From Erpetoichthys calabaricus (taxonomy: Eukaryota; Chordata; Cladistia; Polypteriformes; Polypteridae), in NCBI RefSeq assembly GCF_900747795.2, contig NC_041394.2:337937414-338001413 (forward strand): a DNA stretch of 64,000 bases. The letters run 5' to 3'. The notes under the pieces are model-generated. The model ran no database searches and was not told where the DNA came from. It saw only the letters and a list, made by a program, of their open reading frames with translations. Of this stretch, positions 35,110 through 49,417 are shown one piece after another (positions within the stretch are counted from its first letter, which is position 1; every line of letters begins with the position of its first letter). Made by a program: the position numbers and the translations under genes.

Positions 35110-36115
35110 TATTTGGAATTAACTTTTCTTCAATATCGCATTTAAATTTTGATTCTGTGTTTGGACTTGCATCATGACAACGCAACATGATAACTGCTTG
35201 TGAGTGAATTTTGTTTCTTTCTCTCTAATAAATAAGCTGACTTTTTAGAGTATTTGTCCCTGTGATTTGTTAATTGTTTTTGAAAAAGCTATTCTAAACG
35301 GGAAATTGTAAACGTTTTAATACGAATGGCATATCAAGATCTCCTTTGGTGTCTAATGTTATCCGTGGAATATGTACTACATTACCTTTTTTGTCGCCTG
35401 TTAAAATTTTACATGTTAGAATTGTTCGACCAGTTTTCAATATGAATAATCTTGTCCCATTGCATAGCCCATCACTCATACATAAATTACGCAATAACAT
35501 TACGATACATCCTTCTTCCAACAGTAATTTAGCAAGTCGAAGACTGGACAGTGTTAACTCTTGTAGATATTCTACGGGATATTGTAAGTTGATGTTTTCA
35601 TCTTCCGCACTATCACCACCAACTGCTTCAGCATAGTCTATTGATACGCATTTAATCAATTTGCCCTGTAACCGATTGACAATTTTTGCGTTATTTCGTT
35701 TGGTTTCATCCTTTCTCACTGCTAGGATTTCCCATGTCCTCATTTCTTCTGTTGATAACCCTTCGGGATAAAATTCTTGAATAAGATTTGGACATAATAA
35801 GTCGTCTTTCATTGGGAGATTTTGAATTTTAAAGTCATTAGAGAAGCGGCATCAGGCATCATTTCGAACGTATAGTCGTCCGATTTACATAATCCAGCTG
35901 CTTGTGCCACTTCTTGAAAAGTACCATACGTAGTTCCATCTATAGTTAGAACATCTTTATATGAAGTTGCTCTGTTTGATTCACGTAACAACAGTTTTAA
36001 ATAAAACCATTCGATATCTTTTGGTGATACAATATTTAATCAAGCATCATTTTTGCAATTAATTTTTCTTGGATGACACACTCCTTTTTGTTTCTGTCTG
36101 ACAAAAGCATTCACA
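35110..36115 (-). mobile_element. Helitron helicase remnant (Pif1-like)
   Basis: Minus-strand frames read SPKDIEWFYLKLLLRESN and ATSYKDVLTIDGTTYGTFQE (35800-36050). They continue as CIVMLLRNLCMSDGLCNGTR, LTGDKKGNVVHIPRI and PFVLKRLQFPV (35294-35812), and then a shifted trace reading IAFSKTINKSQGQ near 35250. These are consecutive blocks of the C-terminal helicase of Helitron RepHel proteins. The Rep (HUH) part and both element ends are missing, and frames are shifted. It lies in the large intron of ZNF locus 2, antisense to the gene. Confidence 0.85.
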
Positions 36116-36420
36116 CAAATGAGAGGTGAGAGGACCGTAGCCATTGGCCGCCAACCGGACATGGTTGAGACCAACTTGAAAAAATCTCTTGGCAATAATC
36201 TTCTCTTGTCTCAAGATTTTATTTTATATAATATACACTATAGTTAATAATAAAGAAGAGTTAAATATTGTATAATCTCATCATCTCCATTTTGAACATA
36301 CAGTACTTGAAATGATGGGCACAAGAACTTTTATACATAACATCCCCAAACTCATCAAAATTGAACAATGTAGACCAACACTTCATGTCTGATTAAAGTT
36401 ACTAAATTAAGTTGAGGCCT
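36116..36420. other. Intronic stretch without recognised features
   Basis: Sequence between the Helitron remnant and LTR-like copy C. No feature could be named. Confidence 0.3.
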
Positions 36421-37125
36421 AAGATGTAGTGACTCACTCACTCTAAATGGCGAGAGTGGTATGAGTGCACCAAAATGGTAAGGAAAACAGGCCAGAATTT
36501 CCACCGGTCTGCCCAGAAAGGAGTGCATACAAAGGTCAAAGTTAAAATATATTCCAAATACCCAACTGAAAAAGGGATGACCATAAACACTTTGCTAGGA
36601 GACTAAAAAGACAAAGAGGAATCTTTATAAATAAAACATTTATTATACAGAGCAATTTTTGAAAATAAAAGAAAGCTCAAAGAGTAAGCAAGAGTCAGTA
36701 AGCACAGTTCCAGCACAGCACAAAAGCACAATTCCCTTCTTTCTTTTTCCTTCTTTTGTTTCTCTCTCTTTGCCTCCATCCCTCCTAGCAAGCTTCATCC
36801 TCTTCCACCTGACTCTGGCTCTTGGAGCAGTTGCCGCTGGCTCCTTTTATATGGCACCCAGAAGTGCTACAGGTGCTTGATGACCTTCTTCTGGCAGAAT
36901 TTCCAGGTGTGGTGGAAGTGCTGAAACCAAGGGCTCAGCAACTGCCCAGGTGCCCCCTAGTGGGGGCCATGGGCCCCAGCAGGGTTGAGCTTCCATGCTC
37001 CAAACCCGTGGCCCCATTGCAAGCCAGGGGAGCTGCCCGGCAGTGTTTCGGGGAGATGATGTCCTAGGTAAGCTATCTTCCCATTCCTTCCAGTAGAGAG
37101 GTGCCCCAGCCGTACTCCACAAACT
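36421..37125 (-). mobile_element. Fossil LTR-like retroelement sequence, copy C
   Basis: On the minus strand it runs from TGTGGAGTACGGCTGGGG (37125) through a GGAAGTGCTG motif block, a TATAAAAGGAGCC box near 36850 and AATAAATG near 36635 to a trailing segment ending near 36421. Start, TATA box and polyadenylation site in this order are the parts of an LTR. No internal coding region is attached, so it looks like a solo fossil. The family is undetermined. Confidence 0.45.
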
Positions 37126-37209
37126 ATAAAATTAACAAAACTGACCTTCAGTAAAATACATCATTAAGCAAATAATAAAAATAAACAACAATATTAACAT
37201 AAACAATGA

Positions 37210-38945
37210 CAATTCTTCTTATTTCGGCTGCTCCCGTTAGGGGTTGCAACAGCGGATCATCTATTTCCATATCTCCCTGTCCTATGCATCTTGCTCTGTC
37301 ACCCCCATCACCTGCATGTCCTCTCTCACCACATCCATAAACCTCATAGGCCTTCCTCTTTTCCTCTTGCCTGGCAGCTCTATCTTTAGCATGTTTTTCC
37401 TAACATACCCAGCATCTCTCCTCTGCACATGTCCAAACCAATGCAATCTTGCTTTCTGAATTTGTCTCCCAACCATCCAACCTGAGCTGACCCTCTAACG
37501 TACTTGATTCTAATCCTGTCCATCCTCGTCACACCCAATGCAAATCTTAACATCTTTAACTCTGCTACCTCCAGCTCTGTCTCCTGCTTTCTGGTCAGTG
37601 CCACTTTCTCCAACCCATATAACATAGCTGGTCTCACTACCATCCTGTAGACCTTCCCTTTCACTCTTGCTGATATCCATCTGTCACAAATTACTCGTGA
37701 TACTCTTCTCCACCCATTCCACCCTGCCTGCACTCTCTTTTTCACCTCTTTTCCACAAACTCAGTTACTCTGTACTGTTGATCCCAAGTATTTAAACTCG
37801 CCCACCTTTGCCAACTCTGCTCCCTCCATTCTCACCATTCCTTTGACCTCCCTCTCATTTACACACATGTATTTTGTCTTGTTCCTACTGATCTTTATTC
37901 CTTTTCTCTCTAGAGCATATCTCCACCTGTACAGGGTCTACTCAACCTGCTCCCTACTATCACTACAGATCACAATGTCATCAGCAAACATCATAGTACA
38001 CAGGGACTCCTGTCTAATCTCGTCTGTCAACCTGTCCATCACCATTGCAAATAAGAGCTGTTCCCTGATGTAATCCCACCTCACCATTGAATGCATCCAT
38101 CACTCCTACAGCAGACCTCACCACTGTCACACTTCCCTTATAGATATTTTGTACAACTCTTGCATAGTTCTCTGCCACTCCCAACTTCCTCATACAATAC
38201 CACAACTCCTCTCGAGGCATCCTGTCATATGCTTTCTCCATTTCCTCACAGACACAATGCAGCTCCTTCTGGCCTTCTCTATACTTCTTCATCAACAACC
38301 TCCGAGCAAACATCGCATCTGTGGTGCTCTTTCCTGGCATGAAACCATACTGCTGCTCACTAATCATCACCTCACTTCTTATCCTAGCTTCCACTACTCT
38401 TTCCCATAACTTCATACTGTGGCTCATCAAGTTTATCCCCCAGTAGTTACTTCAGTTCTGCATGTCCCCCTTATTCTTAAATATCGGCACTAGTACACTT
38501 CTCCACTCCTCAGGCATCCTCTCACTTTCCAAGATTTAACTAAACAATCTGGTTAAAAGCTCCACTGCCATCTCTCCTAAACACATCCATGCTTCCACAG
38601 GTATGTAATCTGGACCAACAGCCTTTGCATTCTTCATCCTCTTCATAGCTGTCTTTACTTCCTCCTTGCTAATCCATTGGACTTCCTGATTCACTATCTG
38701 CACATCATCCAACCTTCTCTCTCTCATTCTCTTCTCAAAGTGCTCTTTCCATCTCCTCAACACACCCTCCTTGCTTGTTTCCATCTTTATACTTTATCAC
38801 CCTAACCTGCTTCACATCTTTCCCAGTTTGGTCCCTCTGTGTAGCCAATAGGTGCAGGTCCTTTTCTCCCTTTTTAGTATCCAAACATCTCATACAACTC
38901 ATCATACACCTTTTCTTTAGCCTTCGCCACCTCTCTCTTCACCTT
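37210..38945 (-). mobile_element. RTE-clade LINE, 5'-truncated and broken
   Basis: Minus-strand frames from 38784 down to 37282 give the RTE reverse transcriptase in order: MKNAKAVGPDYIPVEAW, MKLWERVVEARIRSE, QQYGFMPGKSTTDAMF, EKAYDRMPREELWYCM, a FADDIV catalytic box near 37975-37990, RVQAGWNGWRRVS, VVRPAMLYGLEKVAL, LHWFGHVQRRDAGY and KRGRPMRFMDVV. The 3' end (37210-37255) reads on the plus strand CGGCTGCTCCCGTTAGGGG, a common fish RTE terminus also present at 51066. Frameshifts and stops separate the pieces. The 5' break abuts a Tc1 relic. Confidence 0.85.
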
Positions 38946-40138
38946 ATCTGGACCAGAGCATCACTGAGTCCTGGACAGTCTGAGGTGCAACCTGGTGGCG
39001 TCGGATGCACCCAAATGTAATGTCCCTGAGGTGTTCTTTTGGATTTAGGTCAGGTGAGCATGGAGGCCAGTCAGTGGTATCCATTCCTTCATCCTCCAGG
39101 AACTGCCTGCATACCCTCACCACATGAGGTCGGGCATTGTTTTGCAACAAGAGGAACCCAGGACCCACTGCACCAGCATAGAGTCTGACAATTGGTCTAA
39201 GGATTTCATCCCAATACCTAATGGCAGTCAAGGTGCCATTGTGTAACCTGTAGAGGTCTGTGCGTCCCTCCATGGATATGCATCCTCAGACCATCACTGA
39301 CCCACCACCAAACCAGTCATGCTGAATGATGTTACAGGCAACATAACGTTCTCCACGGCTTCTCCAGACTCTTTCACGTCTGTCACATGTGCTCAGGGTG
39401 AACCTGCTCTCATTTGTGAAAAGCACAGGGCTCCCGCCAGTGGTGGACCTGCCAATTCTGGTATTCTTTGACAAATTCCAATTGAGCTCCACGGTGCCGG
39501 GCAGTGAGCACAGAGCACACTAGAGGACGTTGGGCCCTGAGGCCACCCTCATGAAGTCTGTTTCTGATTGTTTGGTCAGAGACATTCACACCAGTGGCCT
39601 GCTAGAAGTGATTTTGTAGGGCTGTGCAGTGCTGTTCCTCCTTGCCCAAATGAGCAGATACCGGTCAGTCCTGCTGATGGGTTAAGGACCTTCTACGAGG
39701 GGCCCTGTCCAGCTCTCCTAGAGTAACTGCCTGTCTCCTGGAATCTCCTCTATGCCCTTGATACTGTGTTGGGAGACACAGCAAACCTTCTGGCAATGGC
39801 ACGTATTGATGTGCCATCCTGGAGAAGTTGGACTACCTGTGCAAACTCTTTAGGGTCCAGGTATCGCTTCCTCATGCTACCAGTAGTGACACTGACCGTA
39901 GCCAAATGCAAAACTAGTGACAAATCAGATGAAGAGGGAAAAATGTCAGTGGCCTCTACCTGTTAAACCATTCCTGTTTTGGGCGTCATCTCATTGTTGC
40001 CCCTCTAGTGCCCTTCATTAACACTAAAGCAGCTGAAACTGATTAACAACCCCCTCTGATGCTTAACTGACCAGATCAATAGCCCAGAAGTTTCATTGAT
40101 TTGACGCAAGTGTTCCTTTATTTTTTTTGAGCAGTATA
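38946..40138 (-). mobile_element. Tc1-like transposon relic, 3'-truncated
   Basis: The outer end at 40138 reads, on the minus strand, TACTGCTCAAAAAAAATAAAGGAACACTTG shortened by decay, a known fish Tc1 terminus. The transposase follows: MRKRYLDPKEF near 39875, SPVLFTNESRFTLST near 39450, GGGSVMV near 39290, QNNARPHVVRVC near 39140 and SPDLNPKEHLRDI near 39040. The first catalytic aspartate is changed to asparagine (FTNES for FTDES), and the second lies in an NNAR context. The carboxy end and the other inverted repeat are cut off at the RTE junction. Confidence 0.8.
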
Positions 40139-43354
<3,216 letters not shown>

Positions 43355-44261
43355 TAGAAATCCTCCCAACTTCTCAAGTGTTAAAGGGGCATCTTTCACT
43401 GATGGGCTTCATTCCACAAACTTTAAACCAAGTCTACTCGATGAGTAAACCTTTTTAAAAAACGTAAAAATAAAAATAAAAAGAAACAACTAAACACCTA
43501 AAAAGCAAATTTGTTGTGGGAAAATGGTGCCAACCACCAATCTCTGTAGTAGAGTCAGAGCTTGTGGTAACATTGGTGCAACATCTTCAAACAAGATCTC
43601 CCTCCAATTTTTTTTTAGTTATTATGTCCATAGACTTGCATACTTACAGACAGAGACACACAAATGTCATTCTTTAAGTCTTCAGATTGTTTTCAGGGAT
43701 TCCTAAAATGTTTAAATCCTTTGAAAACTAGAGGTGAATTTTGACTGCATCATACTCCACTTCATCTGGGGACAGTAAACAGAAGCTAGCATATTTTAAA
43801 ATGTATGGATAGAAATATCCAGATGTGATCGGAAGCAACTAAAGATGATTTCCACCCTACAGTGAAGTGCATTTTTGGTACACAATTCTGAGATAAAGAT
43901 ACACTGGCATGGTGCTAGAAGAAAGAACTGAGAATGGAGGTGATGAACAAAGGGCAGTGCTGTGTAAGCAGAACACTGAAACAAGGCCTTTAAAGATTTT
44001 TGTCCATCTTTACAGAATTTTGATAATGTAAGTAGTATGGGCAACACTTCACTTTGAGCCTGCAGCCCAGCTTTCCCATGGGGATGAGACTTTGTTCTGC
44101 CAATTTCTTCTTCAAGATTTGGAGTTGAGCTAACTTGAACTTTCTCAGTGTTTTTTAGTGTCCATGAAATGCTCTGTTTTTAGACCACGGCTCATGTAAG
44201 AATGATTTAAAAGGTTTGTTTGTGTTGATATTTAGTAAATCTTCCTGTTGAAATCTTTAGT
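43355..44261. other. 3' flank of ZNF locus 2
   Basis: The first 100 bases align with the 3' flank of ZNF locus 1. A run with AATAAAAATAAA near 43468-43480 could serve as polyadenylation signal. The rest (43500-44261) shows nothing recognisable. Confidence 0.35.
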
Positions 44262-45098
44262 ACCAATTAAGAATTTAGATACACCTACACATTGAAGGGT
44301 TCTTTATTTTTTGTACTGTTTTCTAGTGTTTAGCGTTAATAGTGAAGACATCAAAATTATGAATTCCCACCCCTGAAATTATGCCACAGCTAAAGGATGT
44401 TAAACAAATCCATCCTCTGTTTTCTTGGTAGATTCTTCAGAGTATCCACCTTCTAACTTGTTAACCACTTTCTACACTCTCGACTTTGTCTTCACCTTAT
44501 TTGTGAAGTGTTTATCTAGAATGCTTCTCCCCACAGTCTTGGGCTAATTGTCACATGTGCTGATGACTTATTGGCTGATTTTCTTTGCCTATCTGGTCCA
44601 AATCATCCCATACTGTCTATATTGGCTTTAGGTCATCTGCTGCTAAGTGAACCATCACTTGACTTCTTTGACAGATGGACTTTACATCTGCCTGGTGGTG
44701 TGTTCAGGTCACCCTGTCAAATGAACCAAGTGCAGATTCAGATGGGATAGTGTATCGCTGCAGAGTGCTGTGGTAGTTCTGTTGGTAAAGTGTGCCTTCA
44801 ACTTTAAATAAATCACACTTCCTCTCCATTTGTGCAAACGTCCTCCGTTTACATACTCTGTATCTCATGAAGACATGGCATTTGGAAACAAAGTCTCATA
44901 TTTAGACATAGATATAGAATATATTTTCACTAGTCTGATGGCCACTGTTGGTGTCTCTTCTTCTTCTTTTATGTTTTAATCAGTAGTGGTTTCTTTGTTG
45001 TATTACTACCTAGAAAGCCTGATTCACACAGTCTCTGCTGAGCAGTTGATGTTGAGATGCATCTGCTGATTGATCTCTGAAGTATTTGTTTAGACTGC

Positions 45099-45609
45099 GT
45101 AAGCCACTAGGGGAATTACTGCCACCCTAACCCCCGACACAGACAGGCAGGACACAGGTTCAACTCAACACCCGTGTTTATTTACAGCTTTATGCACAAA
45201 ATACCAACACCACAGCAATATACAGTCCCTTCTTGCCGCCAGTCCATCCGCCTCCACTCCTCCTCAGGCTTTGTCTGCTTCCTCCCGACTCTGCCCCCTC
45301 AATGGTGTGAGGCGGCTCCTCTTATTCAGGTTCCAGGTGTTTCATCAGTATTACCTGGAATGACTCCCAGGTGTGCTGGAGGTCCTCTATAGGGCTCTGC
45401 AGCTCCCCCTGGTGGCCCCCACGGAACCCAACAGGCCTTCACCAAAGTCCAGTTCCTGACATTCCCTGTGGGAATCTGTGGTGCCACAGCCGCCCAGGAG
45501 GGCTGCCCTCTAGTGTTCCAGGGGAGATATTGCCTCATCAATGCCCTCTCCCCTGGTCCTTCCACTCTGCTGGCGTCCTGGCCAGGTAGAGGCTGTGGCC
45601 GCCCATCAC
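45099..45609 (-). mobile_element. Fossil LTR-like retroelement sequence, copy D, nested in a Tc1 element
   Basis: On the minus strand it starts near TGTGATGGGCGGCC (45609) and contains AATAAACACGGG near 45175 as polyadenylation site. It ends in CTAGTGGCTTAC (45099). The Tc1 sequence resumes on both sides (GACTGC / AACTGAGACC), which fixes the borders. Non-coding; family undetermined. Confidence 0.45.
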
Positions 45610-45787
45610 AACTGAGACCAGAGACAACTTGTAAGGGTGGTGGCTAATGCCTCTGCTACAGAGGACAAGTGTAACTCTTAGTCTGCCTTTCCTGAGCCAT
45701 TTTCATCATAATGTTCTTTGGTTTTTCCAACTGTACATAAAGGAACTCTCAAAGTGTTTGAAATTTTCCGTGTTTGACTAAGCACTG

Positions 45788-46186
45788 CAGAGGGCGGTGA
45801 AGGCAGCACAAAATATGACTGCCACCAGTTGCCTTCTTTTCAGGACTTATGTAACACTCGTAGTCGTAGAAAGGTAAATAGGCTTCTTAGTCTTATGCGG
45901 CCCTACACCGTTGCTGTTCTCACTCCTTTTTGGACCACTGAAACTCACTCCAGTCAACTCAGGGACAGTTTCCATCCAGAAATCACAAGATTACAGAACA
46001 GCCATTCATAACAAATACTGCATGTGCTCTTGTATACAGTATATTATATATAATTGTATATAGGTCTTATTCTATGTCTACATATGCTTTGTGTGTATTT
46101 TGTTGGTATTGTGTTACTGTCACTATTCTTAGGAGACATACAAGTAACAATTTCTTTGTACTATGGTACAATAAACTTGACTGTCA
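45788..46186 (+). mobile_element. LINE 3' end nested in a Tc1 element
   Basis: The plus strand reads AGGGCGGTGAAGGCAGCAC at the start and TACTATGGTACAATAAACTT at the end. The middle translates in part as RLLSLMRPYTVAVL and QLRDSFHPEITRLQNSHS, resembling the C-terminal tail of L2-like fish LINEs (DSF.P...RLQ type). It is strongly 5'-truncated. Confidence 0.5.
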
Positions 46187-46400
46187 TTTCTCTTTCTGGT
46201 GTTGACCTCTTCTTGACATATTATGGATGACGATAGCCAGAAGTAGTGGCTTTCTTAATGCTAAGTAGGGTTGTTCCTTCCCACGTGACATCTTCACAGG
46301 ACAGCTTAGGCATTAAGAAGGAAAAAAAATCCCAAAATACTTTTAAAGAAACACACATAGTAATAAAGATGATTGAAGTATTGTGACCATGGATTAACAT

Positions 46401-46611
46401 TCTTCAGTTCTAGATTTTTGTAACTTTCTAAATGAAAGCTGCTTTGTCTGAGGTGTTGCATGTCAAAAAAAATCTGGATATTTTTATTTCAAACTTCAGT
46501 TTTCGAAGGAAATACATACGTAGGCATTAAGTTTGCTGTTTATATTTGTTTTGGGTACAAACTTCAAGTACTTTAGCATAAGCATTTAAATAAAAATGAA
46601 TTCAGCAGGGG
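46401..46611. other. Short intergenic stretch
   Basis: Sequence between the Tc1 relic and the V-SINE with no recognised element. Confidence 0.3.
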
Positions 46612-46625
46612 GCATATGTTCATGG

Positions 46626-46990
46626 GCGGCACGGTGGCGCAGTGGGTAGCGCTGCTGCCTCGCAGGTAGGACACCTGGGGACCTGGGTTCGATTCCCGGG
46701 TCCTCCCTGCGTGGAGTTTGCATGTTCTCCCCGTGTCTGCGTGGGTTTCCTCCGGGCGCTCTGGTTTCCTCCCACAGTCCAAAGACATGCAGGTTAGGTG
46801 GATTGGTGATTCTAAATTGGCCCTAGTGTGTGCTTGGTGTGTGGGTGTGTTTGTGTGTGTCCTGCGGTGGGTTGGCACCCTGCCCGGGATTGGTTCCTGC
46901 CTTGTGCCCTGTGTTGGCTGGGATTGGCTCCAGCAGACCCCCGTGACCCTGTGTTCGGATTCAGCGGGTTGGAAAATGGATGGATGGATG
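46626..46990 (+). mobile_element. Complete V-SINE with perfect 14-bp target duplication
   Basis: The tRNA-derived head GCGGCACGGTGGCGCAGTGG (A box) is followed by a B box GGGTTCGATTCCCGG. The conserved central domain then reads GAGTTTGCATGTTCTCCCCG, then GGGTTTCCTCCGG, and the tail is ATGGATGGATGG. The duplication GCATATGTTCATGG lies at 46612-46625 and 46991-47004 without mismatch, so this is a young insertion of an L1/LINE-type mobilised SINE. The promoter boxes look intact. Confidence 0.92.
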
Positions 46991-47103
46991 GCATATGTTC
47001 ATGGAAATATGCTTGTAAGAACATATTAGGGAGCTTGATAGAGACTGCAACTTTATCTAAAACAAAAGTCTTGCTCTCTTTCTTCTCTCTATGTGTGTAT
47101 ACA

Positions 47104-47510
47104 TATTCATTGCATTTGTAGTCTGAGTCTCGACGACCTGAATTGTGTGGGTGGTTACCTACCAGGTAACGCTTGTGGTTGGTCTGCTATTCGGCATCCA
47201 CCACGGTGCCCTCTTTCAGTTGCGAGATGGAGATCGTGGAATGTTGCATAGTTTACTGTCAAATAATGCAAAGAGTACACGACACGTGTTTTGCCCTCAT
47301 TTGGGCTCATCAGGCATACAAACTCTACTGCTCCCCTCTCGGGGAATCGAACCTCAGACGTCAGCATCAGAGGCGAAGCCCCTTAAGCTGCGCCACGGCA
47401 TGTGGTTCGTTTATTTGACAGCCTGCAGGTCCGGAGTAATTCCATTCATTTCATTCGTAGTCTGAGTCTCGACGACCTGAATTGTGTGGGTGGTTATCTA
47501 CCAGGTAAGC
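47104..47510 (-). mobile_element. tRNA-derived SINE plus a second copy of its 3' end in direct repeat
   Basis: On the minus strand a tRNA-like head reads TGCCGTGGCGCAGCTTAAGG, with B box GAGGTTCGATTCCCC (about 47335-47400). A body follows, ending GTAACCACCCACACAATTC near 47140-47160. About 66 bp of that 3' end (47104-47171) recur with few changes at 47444-47510, on the head side of the complete copy. The simplest reading is one SINE lying directly next to, or in, the tail of another. I know no name for the family. Confidence 0.6.
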
Positions 47511-48057
47511 AGTAGGACACTTTCCAGGACACTGCCTCCCCCAGGACACTAGGTGGCAGCTCCCCTGGACGGTAAATGTACCCCGGATTCCCGCAGGGCA
47601 TTATGGGACATGGAGTCCATTTTCTCAGCCCTGTTGGGTGCTGCCAGGGGGAGCTAATAAAGGACCTGGGGACTCCTATTTTTCCTATAACCCTGAAGTA
47701 CTTTGGAGTCATGAAGACTGAAGCCCATAGTACTTCCCGGATGCTTGAGGGCCGATGATATGGCATTTGACCTGGAAGAAGAGGAGACGCACTTCCGGGT
47801 CATGGACTATATAAAGGACTGTGGGAGACCCAGCAAGCCGAGCCAGAGTTGGGAGGTTGGGTGACGAAGCTGCTGGGAGTGGAGGAATAGTGTTGTATTA
47901 TTATTGATTATTGTTATTGGTGGATTGTGGCATGTGTGGTGCTTTGTGCACTGTATTTAAGAAAAATAATTCAAAATTCTTCTTAGTGCATTTCTGTGTG
48001 TGTCCTGGACGTCTGTCTGTGGGGTTTCATGGGGCAACAGTGCCCCTAGCGTCCACA
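47511..48057 (+). mobile_element. Fossil LTR-like retroelement sequence, copy E
   Basis: The plus strand has GCACTTCCGGGTCATGG followed by a TATA box (CTATATAAAGG near 47808). A downstream AT-rich polyadenylation-like region (47940-47985) precedes a trailing part ending GCGTCCACA at 48057. The order is that of an LTR. It begins inside the SINE tail copy at 47444-47510. Non-coding fossil, family undetermined. Confidence 0.4.
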
Positions 48058-48111
48058 ATATATTATATAAATATATAATGTTGTGTGTGTGTGTGTGTGC
48101 ACACTCACACA

Positions 48112-48345
48112 TACACTATCAGTCAAAAGTTTTAGAACACTGCATTTTAACTGATTACATTTGAAGAAAAAATGAGATGAATGACCTACAACGCTGAAAA
48201 GACTTAAATTTAAAATTTAGGTTAGCAAAAACTGAAAAAAGGAATTTTCAGAATATTACAAATGGGTCTTCTTCAGGGAGCAACTAATAGGTTAAAACCT
48301 ACAGATGTTCTGCAGCAATTAAAGTAAGTTAAGACATGCAAGTTG
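48112..48345. mobile_element. Tc1/mariner-type terminal fragment
   Basis: TACACTATCAGTCAAAAGTT, then TTAGAACACTGCATTTTAAC is a widespread fish transposon terminus of Tc1/mariner type. Only this end region is recognisable, with no transposase. A (GT)n run of about 20 bp precedes it at 48080-48100. Confidence 0.5.
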
Positions 48346-48837
48346 AAGCAAACAATTTGCACAGGGGTCCCAACTTCTGTTGATTACTTAAAACCATCTG
48401 TCTCTCTTAAAGCAGATTGGAAATAGACTGTGTTACTCCACCCTGTAAGAGCCATTTGCTAGTTATTTAAGTTATATAAATGTTTTACTAAATATTAGTG
48501 CATAATCTATGGGAGGTTCCTATAACCCCCATAAGTTGAATTGAATTGGTATTTTCTAACTGTTTCTAGCCTCTCAGACTAAACGTTACTGTCAGTTAGT
48601 GATCAGCCTTGCCATGTGTAAGGTGTAGAGGGCACATGGTTTTAAACCATGCCTGGCATATTTTCTGTGCCAAGTAACATGAAAGAAAGCACTTAATTGA
48701 ATGTGCTGTGCCATACATTTAAAGCGTACAGAAGAAGAAGTAAAGCATCTTTAAGTAACAACTAAAGTTTTACAAGAAAAGCTAAGTTTAGAGAAGATAC
48801 ATTTTTTTTTTAATTTTTTGCCTTTGATTCTACGTGT
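48346..48837. other. Intergenic stretch without recognised features
   Basis: AT-rich DNA before LTR-like copy F. Nothing could be named. Confidence 0.3.
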
Positions 48838-49417
48838 TGTGGTAGATAGCCCGGACACAGAGAGACAGACATCATTTTAACTCTCAACACACATTTATTT
48901 ACACAGTATAAAAAGTGCACTAACCCAGTGCCGGAGCACCAATCACCCCAACAGTCCAGGCCAAAAACCACAGTCTGCCTTTCCTTTCTTCAGGCCGCCT
49001 CTTTCCTCTTCCACCCGACTCCAGCTCTGAATGAAGAGATGCGGCCCCTTTTATTATCCCCTGGATGCACTCCAGGTGTGCTCCGGCAATCTTCCACTGA
49101 CACGCCCCAGTGTGGCGGAAGTGCCGGCTGTATCCCCGGAAGCACTCCGGGTGTCCCTGCTCCTCTTCCCCCCAGCACTTCCTGGTGTGGCGGAAGTGCT
49201 GAGGTCCAGGGCTCTCCAGGCATTGGGGCGCCCCCTGGCAGTGACCATGGGCCCCTTCAGGGTTGGGCTTCACAGCCCTGTACCCGTGGTCCCCAACACA
49301 ACCAGGGCAGACGCCCCCTCGTGGTCTAGAGGAGGCGTGAGCCCTCCTCCGGTCATCTTGGGCATCCCGGCTGGGTACCACCCCCCAGCCGCATGCCACA
49401 GTACCCCACCACAAGTT
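48838..49417 (-). mobile_element. Fossil LTR-like retroelement sequence, copy F, with possible adjoining internal sequence
   Basis: On the minus strand it runs from TGTGGCATGCGGCTGGGG (about 49400) to CTATCTACCACA (48838), i.e. TG...CA ends. It has a TAATAAAAGGGGC TATA-like box near 49055 and AATAAATGTG near 48892. A purine-rich stretch (TTGTGGTGGGG) directly before its start, and further GC-rich sequence at 49418-49735, suggest that this is the 3' LTR of a larger element whose interior is mostly gone. Fossil; family undetermined. Confidence 0.45.

Larger units (their letters stand above)
44262..46400 (-). mobile_element. Old Tc1-like transposon carrying two nested insertions
   Basis: Segments match a common fish Tc1 family read antisense: GAAGACATCAAAATTATGAA (44345) and CTAGAATGCTTCTCCCCACAG (44517), then GCGTATCGCTGCAGAATGCT type sequence (44752). 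They continue with AGAAAGCCTGATTCACACAGTC (45013), AATTTTCCGTGTTTGACT (45762) and TAGGCATTAAGAAGGAAAA (46307). The element is interrupted at 45099-45609 by an LTR-like fossil and at 45788-46186 by a LINE tail. No transposase frame is open. Confidence 0.65.
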
